From assembly GCA_045631885.1 (NCBI GenBank), contig JAZQVN010000035.1:1-64000 (forward strand): a stretch of DNA of 64,000 nucleotides, given 5' to 3'. This document shows positions 8,995 to 16,887 of this stretch, one piece after another. The notes below the pieces were generated by a model. That model worked only from the letters and a program-made list of their open reading frames with translations. It was not told where the DNA came from and made no database searches. Position numbers and translations under genes: made by a program. Positions within the stretch are counted from its first letter, which is position 1. The number at the start of each line of letters is the position of its first letter. The stretch is from CAJOLV01 sp045631885 (lineage in GTDB: Bacteria; Bacillota_I; Bacilli_A; RFN20; CAG-826).

Positions 8995-9615
8995 TTAGAT
9001 TCTTTCGATTTCAGAGAAGTCAACTTCGACTTTGGTTGGTCTACCAAAGAAGATAGCTTCGACTTCGACTAAACCAGTATCACGGTTGATGGATAAGATG
9101 TGACCTTCTGTTCCTTCAAATGGACCATGAATAATCTTCACTAAGTCACCATCAGCGTATCTATCATACATGGAGTCATCGACCATACCCATTCTCTTGA
9201 GGACTGGTTCAATTTGTTCTCTTGGAACTGGGAATGGTTTTGTACCTTTACCAGATGATCCGACGAAACCGGTAACGCCTGGAGTATTACGAACGACATA
9301 CCAAGCATAGTCTGTCATGATCATTTCAACGAAGACATAACCTGGGTAGAGGTTTTTCATTCTTGTTTTACCATTTGGTAAGCCTGTTTCTCTATCGATA
9401 ACCGGAACTTCTTGTTCAGCAACAACAATTCTGTTGATAAGGCTTTGTAATCCCATGGATTCGACACGTTTTGTTAAGTTGTCTGCAACTTTTCTTTCGT
9501 GTGTGGAGTATGTGTTAACAACATACCAAGCTTTTTCACCAAGTTTTTGTTCTTGGTCGTTATTTTGTTCGGAAATATCCGTAGTGGAATCCGTAAACTT
9601 TAATTCTTCACCCAT
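8995..9615 (-). CDS. nusG: transcription termination/antitermination factor NusG
   Basis: 206 aa. An unusual 25-residue acidic/polar N-terminal extension precedes the NGN domain (WYVVNTYSTHERKVADNL; YPGYVFVEMIMTD; NTPGVTGFVG). A C-terminal KOW domain begins near residue 150 (DGDLVKIIHGPFEGTEG). NusG binds the RNAP clamp and modulates pausing and coupling with ribosomes. It is cotranscribed after rpmG and secE with a 12-nt gap to secE. Confidence 0.95.
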   Translation of the reverse strand: MGEELKFTDSTTDISEQNNDQEQKLGEKAWYVVNTYSTHERKVADNLTKRVESMGLQSLINRIVVAEQEVPVIDRETGLPNGKTRMKNLYPGYVFVEMIMTDYAWYVVRNTPGVTGFVGSSGKGTKPFPVPREQIEPVLKRMGMVDDSMYDRYADGDLVKIIHGPFEGTEGHILSINRDTGLVEVEAIFFGRPTKVEVDFSEIERI

Positions 9616-9627
9616 TTTGATTTCCTC

Positions 9628-9819
9628 CTATTTGCCGAAAGCATCCTGTAAGATTTGGATTAATTTATTACCAGCAGCATCTTCTGCGAACAAAATTAAG
9701 GCTGCGACAACAGCGATAATTGTCACGACGACGATTGATGGAATTAAGACATCTCTTTTTGGCCAACGAACTCTTTTACCTTCTTTGACCACACCTTTTG
9801 CGTAACTCTTTAGACCCAT
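9628..9819 (-). CDS. secE: preprotein translocase subunit SecE
   Basis: 63-aa single-span protein: an amphipathic KEGKRVRWPKR segment, the SecE signature just before the membrane helix (about residues 28-48), and a short C-terminus. It stabilises SecY in the translocon. The ATG is preceded by GGAGGATTC, which overlaps the rpmG stop region. The rpmG-secE-nusG order is canonical. Confidence 0.94.
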   Translation of the reverse strand: MGLKSYAKGVVKEGKRVRWPKRDVLIPSIVVVTIIAVVAALILFAEDAAGNKLIQILQDAFGK

Positions 9820-9833
9820 AATTATGAATCCTC

Positions 9834-9980
9834 CTATTTGCTAATTTTGTGGATAGTATGCTTCCCACAACGCGGACAATACTTCTTGTATGTAAGTGGT
9901 TTGCCCTCTTCAATTTTGATCTTCATCGGATAGTTCCTAGAGAGGCACTCTTCGCAAATTAAAAGAACTTTTTCTCTCAT
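9834..9980 (-). CDS. rpmG: 50S ribosomal protein L33 (zinc-binding form)
   Basis: 48-aa protein starting MREKVLLICEEC, with two CxxC pairs (Cys9/Cys12 and Cys35/Cys38, in YKKYCPRCGKHT), which is the zinc-binding C+ form of L33. The stop is CTA at 9834-9836. A GAGGAT element precedes the ATG at 9978-9980. It heads the rpmG-secE-nusG unit. Confidence 0.93.
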   Translation of the reverse strand: MREKVLLICEECLSRNYPMKIKIEEGKPLTYKKYCPRCGKHTIHKISK

Positions 9981-10016
9981 TTATCTCATCCTCACTATCA
10001 AAATTTTACTGTCATA

Positions 10017-10045
10017 ATATTACACACCTATTTGCAAAATGTAAA
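10017..10045 (-). promoter_or_regulatory. rpmG-secE-nusG promoter
   Basis: Minus-strand -35 TTTACA (10040-10045), 17-bp spacer and -10 TAATAT (10017-10022), 37 nt before the rpmG ATG. Confidence 0.65.
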
Positions 10046-10067
10046 TACAATTTACTATTTTATTTTT

Positions 10068-10775
10068 CTATTCGACATCAGGAACATCAAATGTGGTTGT
10101 TCCATAATTACTAAACGTTAACTTAAAATCTTGTGACCAAGTATCCACTCGATAACTGATATCTTGAACTTGATTGTTTAAGAAACTAATCTCCACATTT
10201 GAAACTTTATGTGTGAAATCATTTGTCGGAAGAGGAGGAAGCTGGGAAGTAGAAAAAATCTTTGAACTTGTATAAGACTTGCTCTCTTCAGAATAAGTGA
10301 AATCAGCCATCAATAATTTGGATAAATCTAGTGCTGGTAAAATCCAACCAGACATGATTTCTTTTAAATAACCACCTGTGACTTCATCATTTTTTGTGTA
10401 TTCTTGGGTGCTGATATCTAAAACAATCGCAGAGTATGTTTCATATTTTCTAGTTTTCTCGTTATATTTCGATTCATCAAAGATGAAATAGAACTTCCCA
10501 TATTCTTTCCAATCGATAAAAACTGTTCCGTTATTGATTTTACAATCGATATTTGTATCCACAGCAAAGAAAGGATATCCACCATGTTCAAGAGTCAAAC
10601 TAACGTTAGAAAAAGCACTGATGGCTTGACCACTATTGATTAAATCATACCAAGTGGATGAATTAACTTGATTAGGCTGGACTTCTGGTTCTTTTCCACC
10701 ACTGGAGCCACCACTTGATGAGCAACCAGTGAGAAGTAGAGATAACAATATTGTTCCGAAGAAAATCTTTTTCAT
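10068..10775 (-). CDS. lipoprotein of unknown function
   Basis: Not recognised beyond being a lipoprotein: 235 aa from the ATG at 10773-10775, which has GAGGAG upstream. The signal peptide MKKIFFGTILLSLLLTGC carries a lipobox LTGC, with Cys at residue 18, followed by a Ser/Gly linker. The remainder is a beta-rich, extracellular-looking domain without Cys. An upstream start at 10829 would bury the signal sequence and is rejected. It is the last gene of the smpB-folC-folT unit, next to the LRR-like protein. Confidence 0.8.
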   Translation of the reverse strand: MKKIFFGTILLSLLLTGCSSSGGSSGGKEPEVQPNQVNSSTWYDLINSGQAISAFSNVSLTLEHGGYPFFAVDTNIDCKINNGTVFIDWKEYGKFYFIFDESKYNEKTRKYETYSAIVLDISTQEYTKNDEVTGGYLKEIMSGWILPALDLSKLLMADFTYSEESKSYTSSKIFSTSQLPPLPTNDFTHKVSNVEISFLNNQVQDISYRVDTWSQDFKLTFSNYGTTTFDVPDVE

Positions 10776-10785
10776 AATGTGCTCC

Positions 10786-11493
10786 TCAACCAATAATCTT
10801 TTTGTCTTTAAAAATGTAGAAGATGCCAATTGAAGTCATACCAAAAGAGGCGACAATTAAAATTAGAATAATCATCACGGTTTGAGGTATTTCTTTTGTT
10901 GTATTTTGACTAGAGCTTCTACCGGAAAAATAAGAGTCTAGATATTTAACACTATCATAGATAGTGCCTGTGCCATCTTTTTTTGCATCAACTGTATTTC
11001 TATCATGAGTCTCTAACTCGTTATAGAGCTGTTTCATTTTGACATAATGTTCTCTTGTGACATTACAAATACTTGAACCATCAGTGTTAGGTCTAATATT
11101 AAGAGTCCAGTAATTTAAAAAGCCTTCATCGCAGCCGTATTCATAAACCACAACATTATTTGGATAATCGAATTCAATTTCAGATAATGCTCCTGTGAAA
11201 TAAATAACTCCAAGAGTGTCAGGATATGTTGCTTGAACATCTTTGACAGTTTTAGAAATCATTAATGTGGAAAATGAGCAATCATCAAAAGCGTGTTCAC
11301 CAATGGTGGTTACTTCTTGTTCAGCATATATACGAACATTTGGAGTGTCCTTATCGTTAACTGAAGTTAGAACATGGTTTTCTACGGTTATATCAGTGGT
11401 ATATGGATAAGGAAACCAAGCCCAAGCATCAGAAGCCACGTTCAAATTAGAGGAGAATAATAAAGGTAATAACGTTAATAACTTTGTTAGCAT
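10786..11493 (-). CDS. secreted, C-terminally anchored protein with a BspA-type LRR fragment
   Basis: 235 aa. It has an N-terminal signal peptide (about residues 1-21) and a short region resembling type-5 (BspA/TpLRR) leucine-rich repeats, with EVTTIGEHAFDDCS near residue 62. A linker follows, then a C-terminal membrane helix (about residues 207-229) and a basic tail. The topology suggests a surface protein. The ATG at 11491-11493 directly abuts the stop codon of the preceding 47-aa gene, so the two are translationally coupled. Function is not assignable; an adhesion or binding role is speculative. Confidence 0.65.
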   Translation of the reverse strand: MLTKLLTLLPLLFSSNLNVASDAWAWFPYPYTTDITVENHVLTSVNDKDTPNVRIYAEQEVTTIGEHAFDDCSFSTLMISKTVKDVQATYPDTLGVIYFTGALSEIEFDYPNNVVVYEYGCDEGFLNYWTLNIRPNTDGSSICNVTREHYVKMKQLYNELETHDRNTVDAKKDGTGTIYDSVKYLDSYFSGRSSSQNTTKEIPQTVMIILILIVASFGMTSIGIFYIFKDKKIIG

Positions 11494-11637
11494 TTAATTA
11501 TTCCTCACAACCAAAATAACAACGAGACAAATCGCCATAAGTAAAGAAATGATCCCGATAACTATGAGACCAGAAATAGGAAAATGAACTTTTCCATCAT
11601 CTACTAATTCTTCTTGTTCTTCACGTTCTTCTTCCAT
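11494..11637 (-). CDS. 47-aa single-span membrane peptide
   Basis: A short gene read directly from the sequence: MEEEREEQEELVDDGK, then one hydrophobic helix (about residues 20-44) and a terminal RNN. It starts 2 nt after the folT stop, and its TAA is immediately followed by the ATG of the LRR-like gene. This spacing suggests real translation. The acidic N-terminus is likely cytosolic. No family recognised. Confidence 0.6.
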   Translation of the reverse strand: MEEEREEQEELVDDGKVHFPISGLIVIGIISLLMAICLVVILVVRNN

Positions 11638-11639
11638 AA

Positions 11640-12407
11640 TTACACAACATCACATCTAATGTTTTTCTTTTTGATGACATTAGTTATCAAAGAAATTATA
11701 ACCGTATTTAACGGAACATTGACAAACAAAACAATTATTTGACAAAGCAAAATAACTGGATAGGTGGCAAAGCCAAACGCTAAGCCTTTCATTAAGGTGC
11801 CAAACATCACCATTATCGTGATTTCAATAAGTAGTAATGCAAATGACACTTTATAAACATTGATTGTTTGATTCTTTCTTGCGTAAACAAATATGAATAC
11901 TAAAAGTATTGCGCTTAAAACCACTAAACCAGCGGTTATAGAAATCTTTTGCCATAACTCAAGGACATAAGTGCTTCCATATAATTGAAGCTCAGGAGCA
12001 AGCCAAATCGGTAAGATGACTCCTAATGACGCCAAAACAACAAAAGAAGGCAAAACAGCTTTGATCACTTTTTCACTAATTAGTCTCTTCACAAATAAGA
12101 AAACAAAATATGAAGCAAAACCTAATAAGGCATATATCGCGGTGATTTGAGGAAAGAAGGCATTGTTCTTTGGATCAAAAATAAAATAACCAAGAACATC
12201 TGAGCCTAGTCCAACAAGTAAACCAAACCATGGGCCAAGGAATATCGATGAGAAAATAATCATCGCTGGTCCACCTAATGAGATTCTCAAAAAGGGAATG
12301 ATTGGGATATAGTTAATCGCTACTACTTTTTGTAAAATAACCGCTAAAACCATAAAGATAGCGGCTAAACAAATCTTAGAAGTTAATGAGAGATTTTTAT
12401 TGTCCAT
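11640..12407 (-). CDS. folT: folate-family ECF transporter S component
   Basis: Substrate-binding membrane subunit of an energy-coupling-factor transporter. The N-terminal half closely resembles FolT proteins: KICLAAIFMVLAVILQKV, then FLRISLGGPAMIIFSSIFLGP-type text and LGYFIFDPKNNAFFP. At 255 aa it is longer than the usual 170-200 aa and has extra C-terminal membrane segments. Its ATG lies inside the last codons of folC (11-nt overlap). The neighbouring folC supports folate as substrate. The shared EcfA/EcfT module is not in this window. Confidence 0.85.
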   Translation of the reverse strand: MDNKNLSLTSKICLAAIFMVLAVILQKVVAINYIPIIPFLRISLGGPAMIIFSSIFLGPWFGLLVGLGSDVLGYFIFDPKNNAFFPQITAIYALLGFASYFVFLFVKRLISEKVIKAVLPSFVVLASLGVILPIWLAPELQLYGSTYVLELWQKISITAGLVVLSAILLVFIFVYARKNQTINVYKVSFALLLIEITIMVMFGTLMKGLAFGFATYPVILLCQIIVLFVNVPLNTVIISLITNVIKKKNIRCDVV

Positions 12408-13620
12408 CTTTTAACCTCTTAGACATACACGCAGCAAAAGCTAAAGAACCAGTAATAACAATCGTATCTTCCGGATATCTTTCCTTTAATGTTTTGAAAG
12501 CCTCTATTGGATTTTCGATAAAATCATAATCTGATAAATATAAGAAATAGTCATCTTGAGTTCTCGCTCTTGGATGATCAAAAGTCGTTAAGATAATCGT
12601 ATCAGCTATAGAACCAATTGAAGACAACATTTGGATTAAGTTTTTATCTTTAAAACACGCTAATAAAACTCGAATTCCACTTGAAATACGGGCTTTTTGC
12701 AATGAAATTACTAATTTATCAAAGGCTTCTGGATTGTGACCACCATCGATAATTACAAGTGGATCTTTTTCTAATCTTTCCATTCTGCAAGGCATTTGAA
12801 CATTTAATAATCCGGCCTTGATTTGTTCATCAGAAATAGGAAATTGACCTTTTAATATTTGCACTGCATCAATCGCAATGCACGCATCATTCACGCTATA
12901 ATATGCGGGTGATTTAATTTGGATGTTTTCAATCGTACCATATGTAAATTGATAACCTTCATCATTTGGCTTAGGTTGATGGCTTTCTCCAACTGAATAT
13001 ATCTTTGAATTATTCCCTTTTGCGACATCCGCGATAACATCAATCGCTTCTTCTGGAATGCTACCTAAAAGAACAGGAATATCTTCTTTAATGATTCCTG
13101 CTTTTTGTAGAGCGATCTCTGAAATGCTTCTACCTAAAAACGCAGTGTGTTCTAAGCTGATTGATGTGATGATGGATAAGATTGGTTCGAAGATATTTGT
13201 CGCATCTACTTCTCCACCCATGCCACATTCAATAACACAAATATCGCATTTCTCTTTTAAGAAATATTCAAATGCAACATATGTTAAAACTTCAAAACTT
13301 GATAAGTCGTATTTTTGAATTTCTTTTTTCTTATCTAAAACAATCGATTTGATTTCGTCATCACTAATAGGATTACCATTAATGGCCATCATTTCATTAA
13401 TTTCATATAAAGCAGGCGAAGTATATAAACCAACTTTATATCCGGCTTCTTTATAAATAGAGGCAATATAAGTCGCGGTGCTACCTTTGCCATTGGTGCC
13501 TGCGATATGTATCGCTGGTAAATTAAAAGAGAATTTTATTTTCTTTAGAAAATCATCAAAATTATCTCTTTGATAATCCGCACCATCTCTTAATTCGATA
13601 ATATCTTTCAAATCAATCAT
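12397..13620 (-). CDS. folC: folylpolyglutamate synthase / dihydrofolate synthase
   Basis: Mur-ligase-family enzyme of 407 aa that adds glutamate to (dihydro)folates to retain them in the cell. There is an ATP-binding loop HIAGTNGKGST near residue 39, a central ICVIECGMGGEVDATN block, and a C-terminal motif IIDGGHNPEAFDKL near residue 290. It overlaps the end of smpB by 8 nt and folT by 11 nt. With FolT it forms a folate uptake-and-trapping pair; de novo synthesis genes are not seen here. Confidence 0.94.
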   Translation of the reverse strand: MIDLKDIIELRDGADYQRDNFDDFLKKIKFSFNLPAIHIAGTNGKGSTATYIASIYKEAGYKVGLYTSPALYEINEMMAINGNPISDDEIKSIVLDKKKEIQKYDLSSFEVLTYVAFEYFLKEKCDICVIECGMGGEVDATNIFEPILSIITSISLEHTAFLGRSISEIALQKAGIIKEDIPVLLGSIPEEAIDVIADVAKGNNSKIYSVGESHQPKPNDEGYQFTYGTIENIQIKSPAYYSVNDACIAIDAVQILKGQFPISDEQIKAGLLNVQMPCRMERLEKDPLVIIDGGHNPEAFDKLVISLQKARISSGIRVLLACFKDKNLIQMLSSIGSIADTIILTTFDHPRARTQDDYFLYLSDYDFIENPIEAFKTLKERYPEDTIVITGSLAFAACMSKRLKDGQ

Positions 13621-14068
13621 CGTAATGGCCGCCTTTCAAAGATCTCTCGATATCTCTTTGTTTAATGGTTTCGCGTTTATCGTAATCTTTTTTACCTTTT
13701 GCTAAAGCAATTTCTACCTTTACTTTTCCATGAGAAAAATAAACTTTCGTAGGAACAACCGTAAATCCACCTCTTTGGACTTTATCAGCAAACCATCTAA
13801 TTTCTTTTTTATGTAATAAAAGTTTTCTCGTTCTTAATGGATCATGATTAAAAATATTACCTTGTTCATAAATTGGAATATGAACATTTAATAATTCGGC
13901 TTCGCCATTTCTAAAAACGACATAGGCATCATTTAGTGAACAGTTATGCACTCTTAAGGATTTGATTTCTGTTCCTTGTAAAGCAATACCACATTCAGTG
14001 AACTCACTTAGATAATAGTTAAAAGAAGCTTTCTTGTTTTGAGCAATAATCTTAATGCTTTTGTTCAT
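13613..14068 (-). CDS. smpB: SsrA-binding protein SmpB
   Basis: 151-aa tmRNA partner in trans-translation. Diagnostic text includes QNKKASFNYYLSEFTECGI, GTEIKSLRVHNCSLNDAY and LLLHKKEIRW, with a basic C-terminal tail (DYDKRETIKQRDIERSLK). The ATG is preceded by AAGGAGAC. It heads the folC-folT operon and is divergent from cobB. No tmRNA gene was seen in the window. Confidence 0.96.
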   Translation of the reverse strand: MNKSIKIIAQNKKASFNYYLSEFTECGIALQGTEIKSLRVHNCSLNDAYVVFRNGEAELLNVHIPIYEQGNIFNHDPLRTRKLLLHKKEIRWFADKVQRGGFTVVPTKVYFSHGKVKVEIALAKGKKDYDKRETIKQRDIERSLKGGHYDD

Positions 14069-14196
14069 AAAAAGTCTCCTTTCTTATCTAAGATAATCGT
14101 TTTTCAAACGGTAATGACAATTATATTGTAAATATAGAGAAATAACAAAAGAAAAAGAAAAATAAGAAAATATTTTCTTCTTTTTCGACTCAAAAG

Positions 14197-14202
14197 TATA
14201 AT
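14197..14202 (+). promoter_or_regulatory. cobB -10 box (leaderless promoter)
   Basis: A perfect TATAAT ends 6 nt before the cobB ATG, so the predicted transcription start falls at or next to the start codon. No Shine-Dalgarno fits in that gap. The -35 region is weak. Confidence 0.6.
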
Positions 14203-14208
14203 GAATGT

Positions 14209-14934
14209 ATGAGTAAATATGATAGTTTAAAACAAATTTTAGATGATGCGAGTCAAATCGTCGTCTTTACTGGTGCAGGCATTTCTGTACCAAGCGGTAT
14301 CCCTGATTTTAGAAGCGCGGATGGTATCTATAATCAGAAGACAAAACTAAACATCCGTCCAGAAGAAATCATTTCTCACACATTCTTCTATAACCACACG
14401 AAAGAATTCTTTGAATTCTACAAAGATAAAATGGTATATGAAGATGCTGAGCCTAATTACGCTCATAAATTCATCGCCAATTTAGAAAAACAAGGAAAGA
14501 ATGTCATTGTTGTCACCCAAAACATTGATGGCCTTCATCAAAAAGCAGGCAGTAATACAGTTTATGAACTACATGGTTCAATCCATCGTAATTATTGTGA
14601 TAAATGTAATCGTTCATTTGGACTTAAATATGTCATGACACATAATCCAATTCCTTATTGCGATAGATGCCACGGAATCGTTAAACCAGATGTCGTTTTA
14701 TATGAAGAGCCATTAAATGAATTTATTATTGAAAGAGCTATAACAGCGATTATGACTTGCGATGTCCTTTTAGTCATCGGAACTTCTTTAACTGTTTATC
14801 CTGCAGCGGGATTCATCCGTTACTTCAAAGGAAGATATTTAGTTCTCATTAATAAAGATCCAACACCATACGATAATAATTGTGATTTAGTTATCAATGA
14901 AGATGTTGTGAAGGTCTTTCAAAATGTTAAATGA
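14209..14934 (+). CDS. cobB: NAD-dependent protein deacylase (sirtuin)
   Basis: Sirtuin of 241 aa. NAD-binding GAGISVPSGIPDFRSADG lies near residues 22-40, VVTQNIDGLHQKAG near 104-117 supplies the catalytic His, two CxxC pairs (CDKC, CDRC) form the structural zinc site, and GTSLTVYPA lies near 196. It removes acyl groups from lysines using NAD+. The TGA stop overlaps the next gene (ATGA). TGA used here as a stop is evidence for the standard code. Confidence 0.93.
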   Translation: MSKYDSLKQILDDASQIVVFTGAGISVPSGIPDFRSADGIYNQKTKLNIRPEEIISHTFFYNHTKEFFEFYKDKMVYEDAEPNYAHKFIANLEKQGKNVIVVTQNIDGLHQKAGSNTVYELHGSIHRNYCDKCNRSFGLKYVMTHNPIPYCDRCHGIVKPDVVLYEEPLNEFIIERAITAIMTCDVLLVIGTSLTVYPAAGFIRYFKGRYLVLINKDPTPYDNNCDLVINEDVVKVFQNVK

Positions 14935-15584
14935 AAAAGTTATTAATTTTTGACCTTGACGGCACTCTTTTAAATACACTTGAAGATTTAAGAAACGCGG
15001 TAAATCACGCTTTAAATTTGCGAAATTATCCATTAAGAAGCCTTGAAGACATCAGAAAAGCAATAGGTAATGGAGTGGCTAAATTAGTGGCTCGTTCTAT
15101 CCCGAATGGAACTGGCAATCCAGACTATGAAGATACTTTAAAAGAGTTTAGAAAATACTACTCAGTTCATAGTGAAGATTATACCTCTCCATACCTTGGA
15201 GTACATGAAGCACTACTTAACCTAAAATCACAAGGATACATTTTAACGGTTGCGACCAATAAATTAACAGATATCGCACGTCCTTTATTAGAAAAGTTCT
15301 TCCCAAAAGTATTTGATTATATTCAAGGCGATGAACCGGGAATGGATCGAAAACCCGCGCCGATGATGATCAACACAATATGTTCAAAATTCGGTATTGA
15401 TAAAAAAGATGCCTTCTATATTGGAGATACCAATGTTGATATGCAGACCGCAGAGAATTCAGAAGTTGACTTTGTATTAGTAACTTATGGATTTAGAACA
15501 AAAGAAGAATTAAAAGTTCAATGTCCTGGTAGACCTACAATTGATGACATAAAAGAATTAGATTCATTCTTGCAAAATCGTTGA
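14931..15584 (+). CDS. HAD-family phosphatase, phosphoglycolate phosphatase-like
   Basis: 217-aa HAD hydrolase. Motif I is FDLDGTLLNT (residues 7-16), with a helical cap, motif II around VATNK, and motif III/IV in DRKPAP and YIGDTNVDMQTA. The architecture resembles Gph/PpaX, which hydrolyse 2-phosphoglycolate or pyrophosphate; the substrate cannot be fixed from sequence. It is translationally coupled to cobB by ATGA and followed by a strong terminator. Confidence 0.82.
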   Translation: MKKLLIFDLDGTLLNTLEDLRNAVNHALNLRNYPLRSLEDIRKAIGNGVAKLVARSIPNGTGNPDYEDTLKEFRKYYSVHSEDYTSPYLGVHEALLNLKSQGYILTVATNKLTDIARPLLEKFFPKVFDYIQGDEPGMDRKPAPMMINTICSKFGIDKKDAFYIGDTNVDMQTAENSEVDFVLVTYGFRTKEELKVQCPGRPTIDDIKELDSFLQNR

Positions 15585-15588
15585 AACA

Positions 15589-15617
15589 AAAACCGACTTC
15601 ATTGTGAGGTCGGTTTT
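15589..15617. terminator. bidirectional terminator, cobB operon / carD
   Basis: 12-bp stem AAAACCGACTTC / GAGGTCGGTTTT (one G-T pair) with loop ATTGT. It has A/T tracts on both sides and lies between converging genes. Confidence 0.9.
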
Positions 15618-15618
15618 A

Positions 15619-16095
15619 TTAATCTATCTTATTATTCACAAACTCTTCAATCTTGTCTCTATCTTGATTGTAGGAGAGAGCAAGTTCATCTAAGAAAATG
15701 TTTGAAGCGTAACTTAACATATCTAAATCTGAAGGACCTAATTTAGCGTTACCTGGGTTAGATTTATATAATTCGTATTGACGGAACAAGAAAGCGATAT
15801 CTTTAACATCTCCTGATCCTAATCTTTTTTTATAGCCATCACGTCTTTGTTTAGTATTTGAATTATATTCTAAATGAATATCTTTTAATTCTTTTAAAAC
15901 AATATCCGCTTCTTCTACTGTCATCACCGGTCTAATGATGTTGTCGGATGTAGCAACCGGAACATAAATGTTCTCGTTATCACCCCTTAAAGCGCGTATA
16001 ACAAAATACTCGCGGCCACCCATTTCAGTTACATTCACAATTATGGATACGCCGTTTCGACAATGAACTACATTTTCGTTCACAGCATATTTCAT
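15619..16095 (-). CDS. CarD-family transcriptional regulator
   Basis: 158 aa from the ATG at 16093-16095; a GTG one codon upstream is also possible. The N-terminal Tudor-like RNAP-interacting domain (MKYAVNENVVHCRNGVSII, about residues 1-65) is followed by a helical C-terminal domain. CarD proteins bind the RNAP beta subunit and stabilise open complexes at promoters. CarD/CdnL-like proteins occur in many Firmicutes. It is monocistronic, convergent with the HAD gene and divergent from the TetR gene. Confidence 0.82.
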   Translation of the reverse strand: MKYAVNENVVHCRNGVSIIVNVTEMGGREYFVIRALRGDNENIYVPVATSDNIIRPVMTVEEADIVLKELKDIHLEYNSNTKQRRDGYKKRLGSGDVKDIAFLFRQYELYKSNPGNAKLGPSDLDMLSYASNIFLDELALSYNQDRDKIEEFVNNKID

Positions 16096-16176
16096 CACTA
16101 TAATTATCTCAAAAAAAGAGTCAACATGTAAGATAAAAATACTTTTTCTCGAAAAGAAATCTCTTTTTCTATTTTC

Positions 16177-16243
16177 TTGACTTTATTTAAAAATAAATTA
16201 TAGTAATGGTAGATAGATTTCCAAAATGATAGCCTGACTATCA
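16177..16243 (+). promoter_or_regulatory. tetR/galactoside operon promoter with two candidate operators
   Basis: There is a -35 TTGACT (16177-16182), a 16-bp spacer and a -10 TATAGT (16199-16204). A perfect 16-bp palindrome TTTATTTAAAAATAAA (16182-16197) fills the spacer. A second inverted repeat TGATAG-CCTGA-CTATCA (16227-16243) lies 11 nt before the tetR ATG. Both positions suit a repressor, and autoregulation by the encoded TetR is inferred. Confidence 0.65.
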
Positions 16244-16254
16244 AAAATTGTGTT

Positions 16255-16872
16255 ATGAGTTTAAAAGAAGCAAAATTGAACTTTGTCGTGGATGTATCCA
16301 CTAATCTTTTTATGCGCAGTTCAATCGCCGATGTCACAATTAGAGACATCGCTGAAGCCGCGGAAATTGGTGAAGCCACCATTTATCGTTATTTTAAAAA
16401 GAAAGAAAACATTGTTGTCGCTTGTGTTTTAAAATTACAAAACGATATCAATCAGAAATACTTCAAGTTATCACAAGGCAAAACTGGATTTGAAAAACTA
16501 GAAATCTTCTATGATAGTTTCTTAGGTGTTTTTAAAGACAATCCAGATTATTTTTACTTTGTAAAAGAATTTGATGCCTATATTTACAATCAAAAAGATC
16601 CTGAACTTAAGGATTACGAAAGAGAAATAGATAATTACAAAACAGATTTTATCAACGCCTATGAATTAGGATTAAAAGACGGAAGTGTTCGACAAGTTAA
16701 GAACATTGAAGTTTTCTATTTCTCCACGACCCATTCATTGTTAGAACTTTGTAAAAAATTATCTTTAAAGAGAAACTTATTAACTCAAGACAAGTCTTTA
16801 AAAAAGACTAGTGAGATTAACTGTTTAATTAAAATAATTTTAAATTCGCTTAGAAACAGCGAAGAGAAATAG
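16255..16872 (+). CDS. TetR/AcrR-family transcriptional regulator
   Basis: 205 aa. The N-terminal HTH includes SIADVTIRDIAEAAEIGEATIYRYFKKKE-type text (about residues 22-50), typical of TetR recognition helices, followed by an all-helical ligand domain. It stands 15 nt upstream of the GH36 gene with no terminator between, so it probably both heads and controls the alpha-galactoside operon. The effector is unknown. TetR control is unusual for a Leloir-type operon, which more often uses LacI/GalR or AraC regulators. Confidence 0.88.
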   Translation: MSLKEAKLNFVVDVSTNLFMRSSIADVTIRDIAEAAEIGEATIYRYFKKKENIVVACVLKLQNDINQKYFKLSQGKTGFEKLEIFYDSFLGVFKDNPDYFYFVKEFDAYIYNQKDPELKDYEREIDNYKTDFINAYELGLKDGSVRQVKNIEVFYFSTTHSLLELCKKLSLKRNLLTQDKSLKKTSEINCLIKIILNSLRNSEEK

Positions 16873-16887
16873 AACAAGGAGGCAAAT

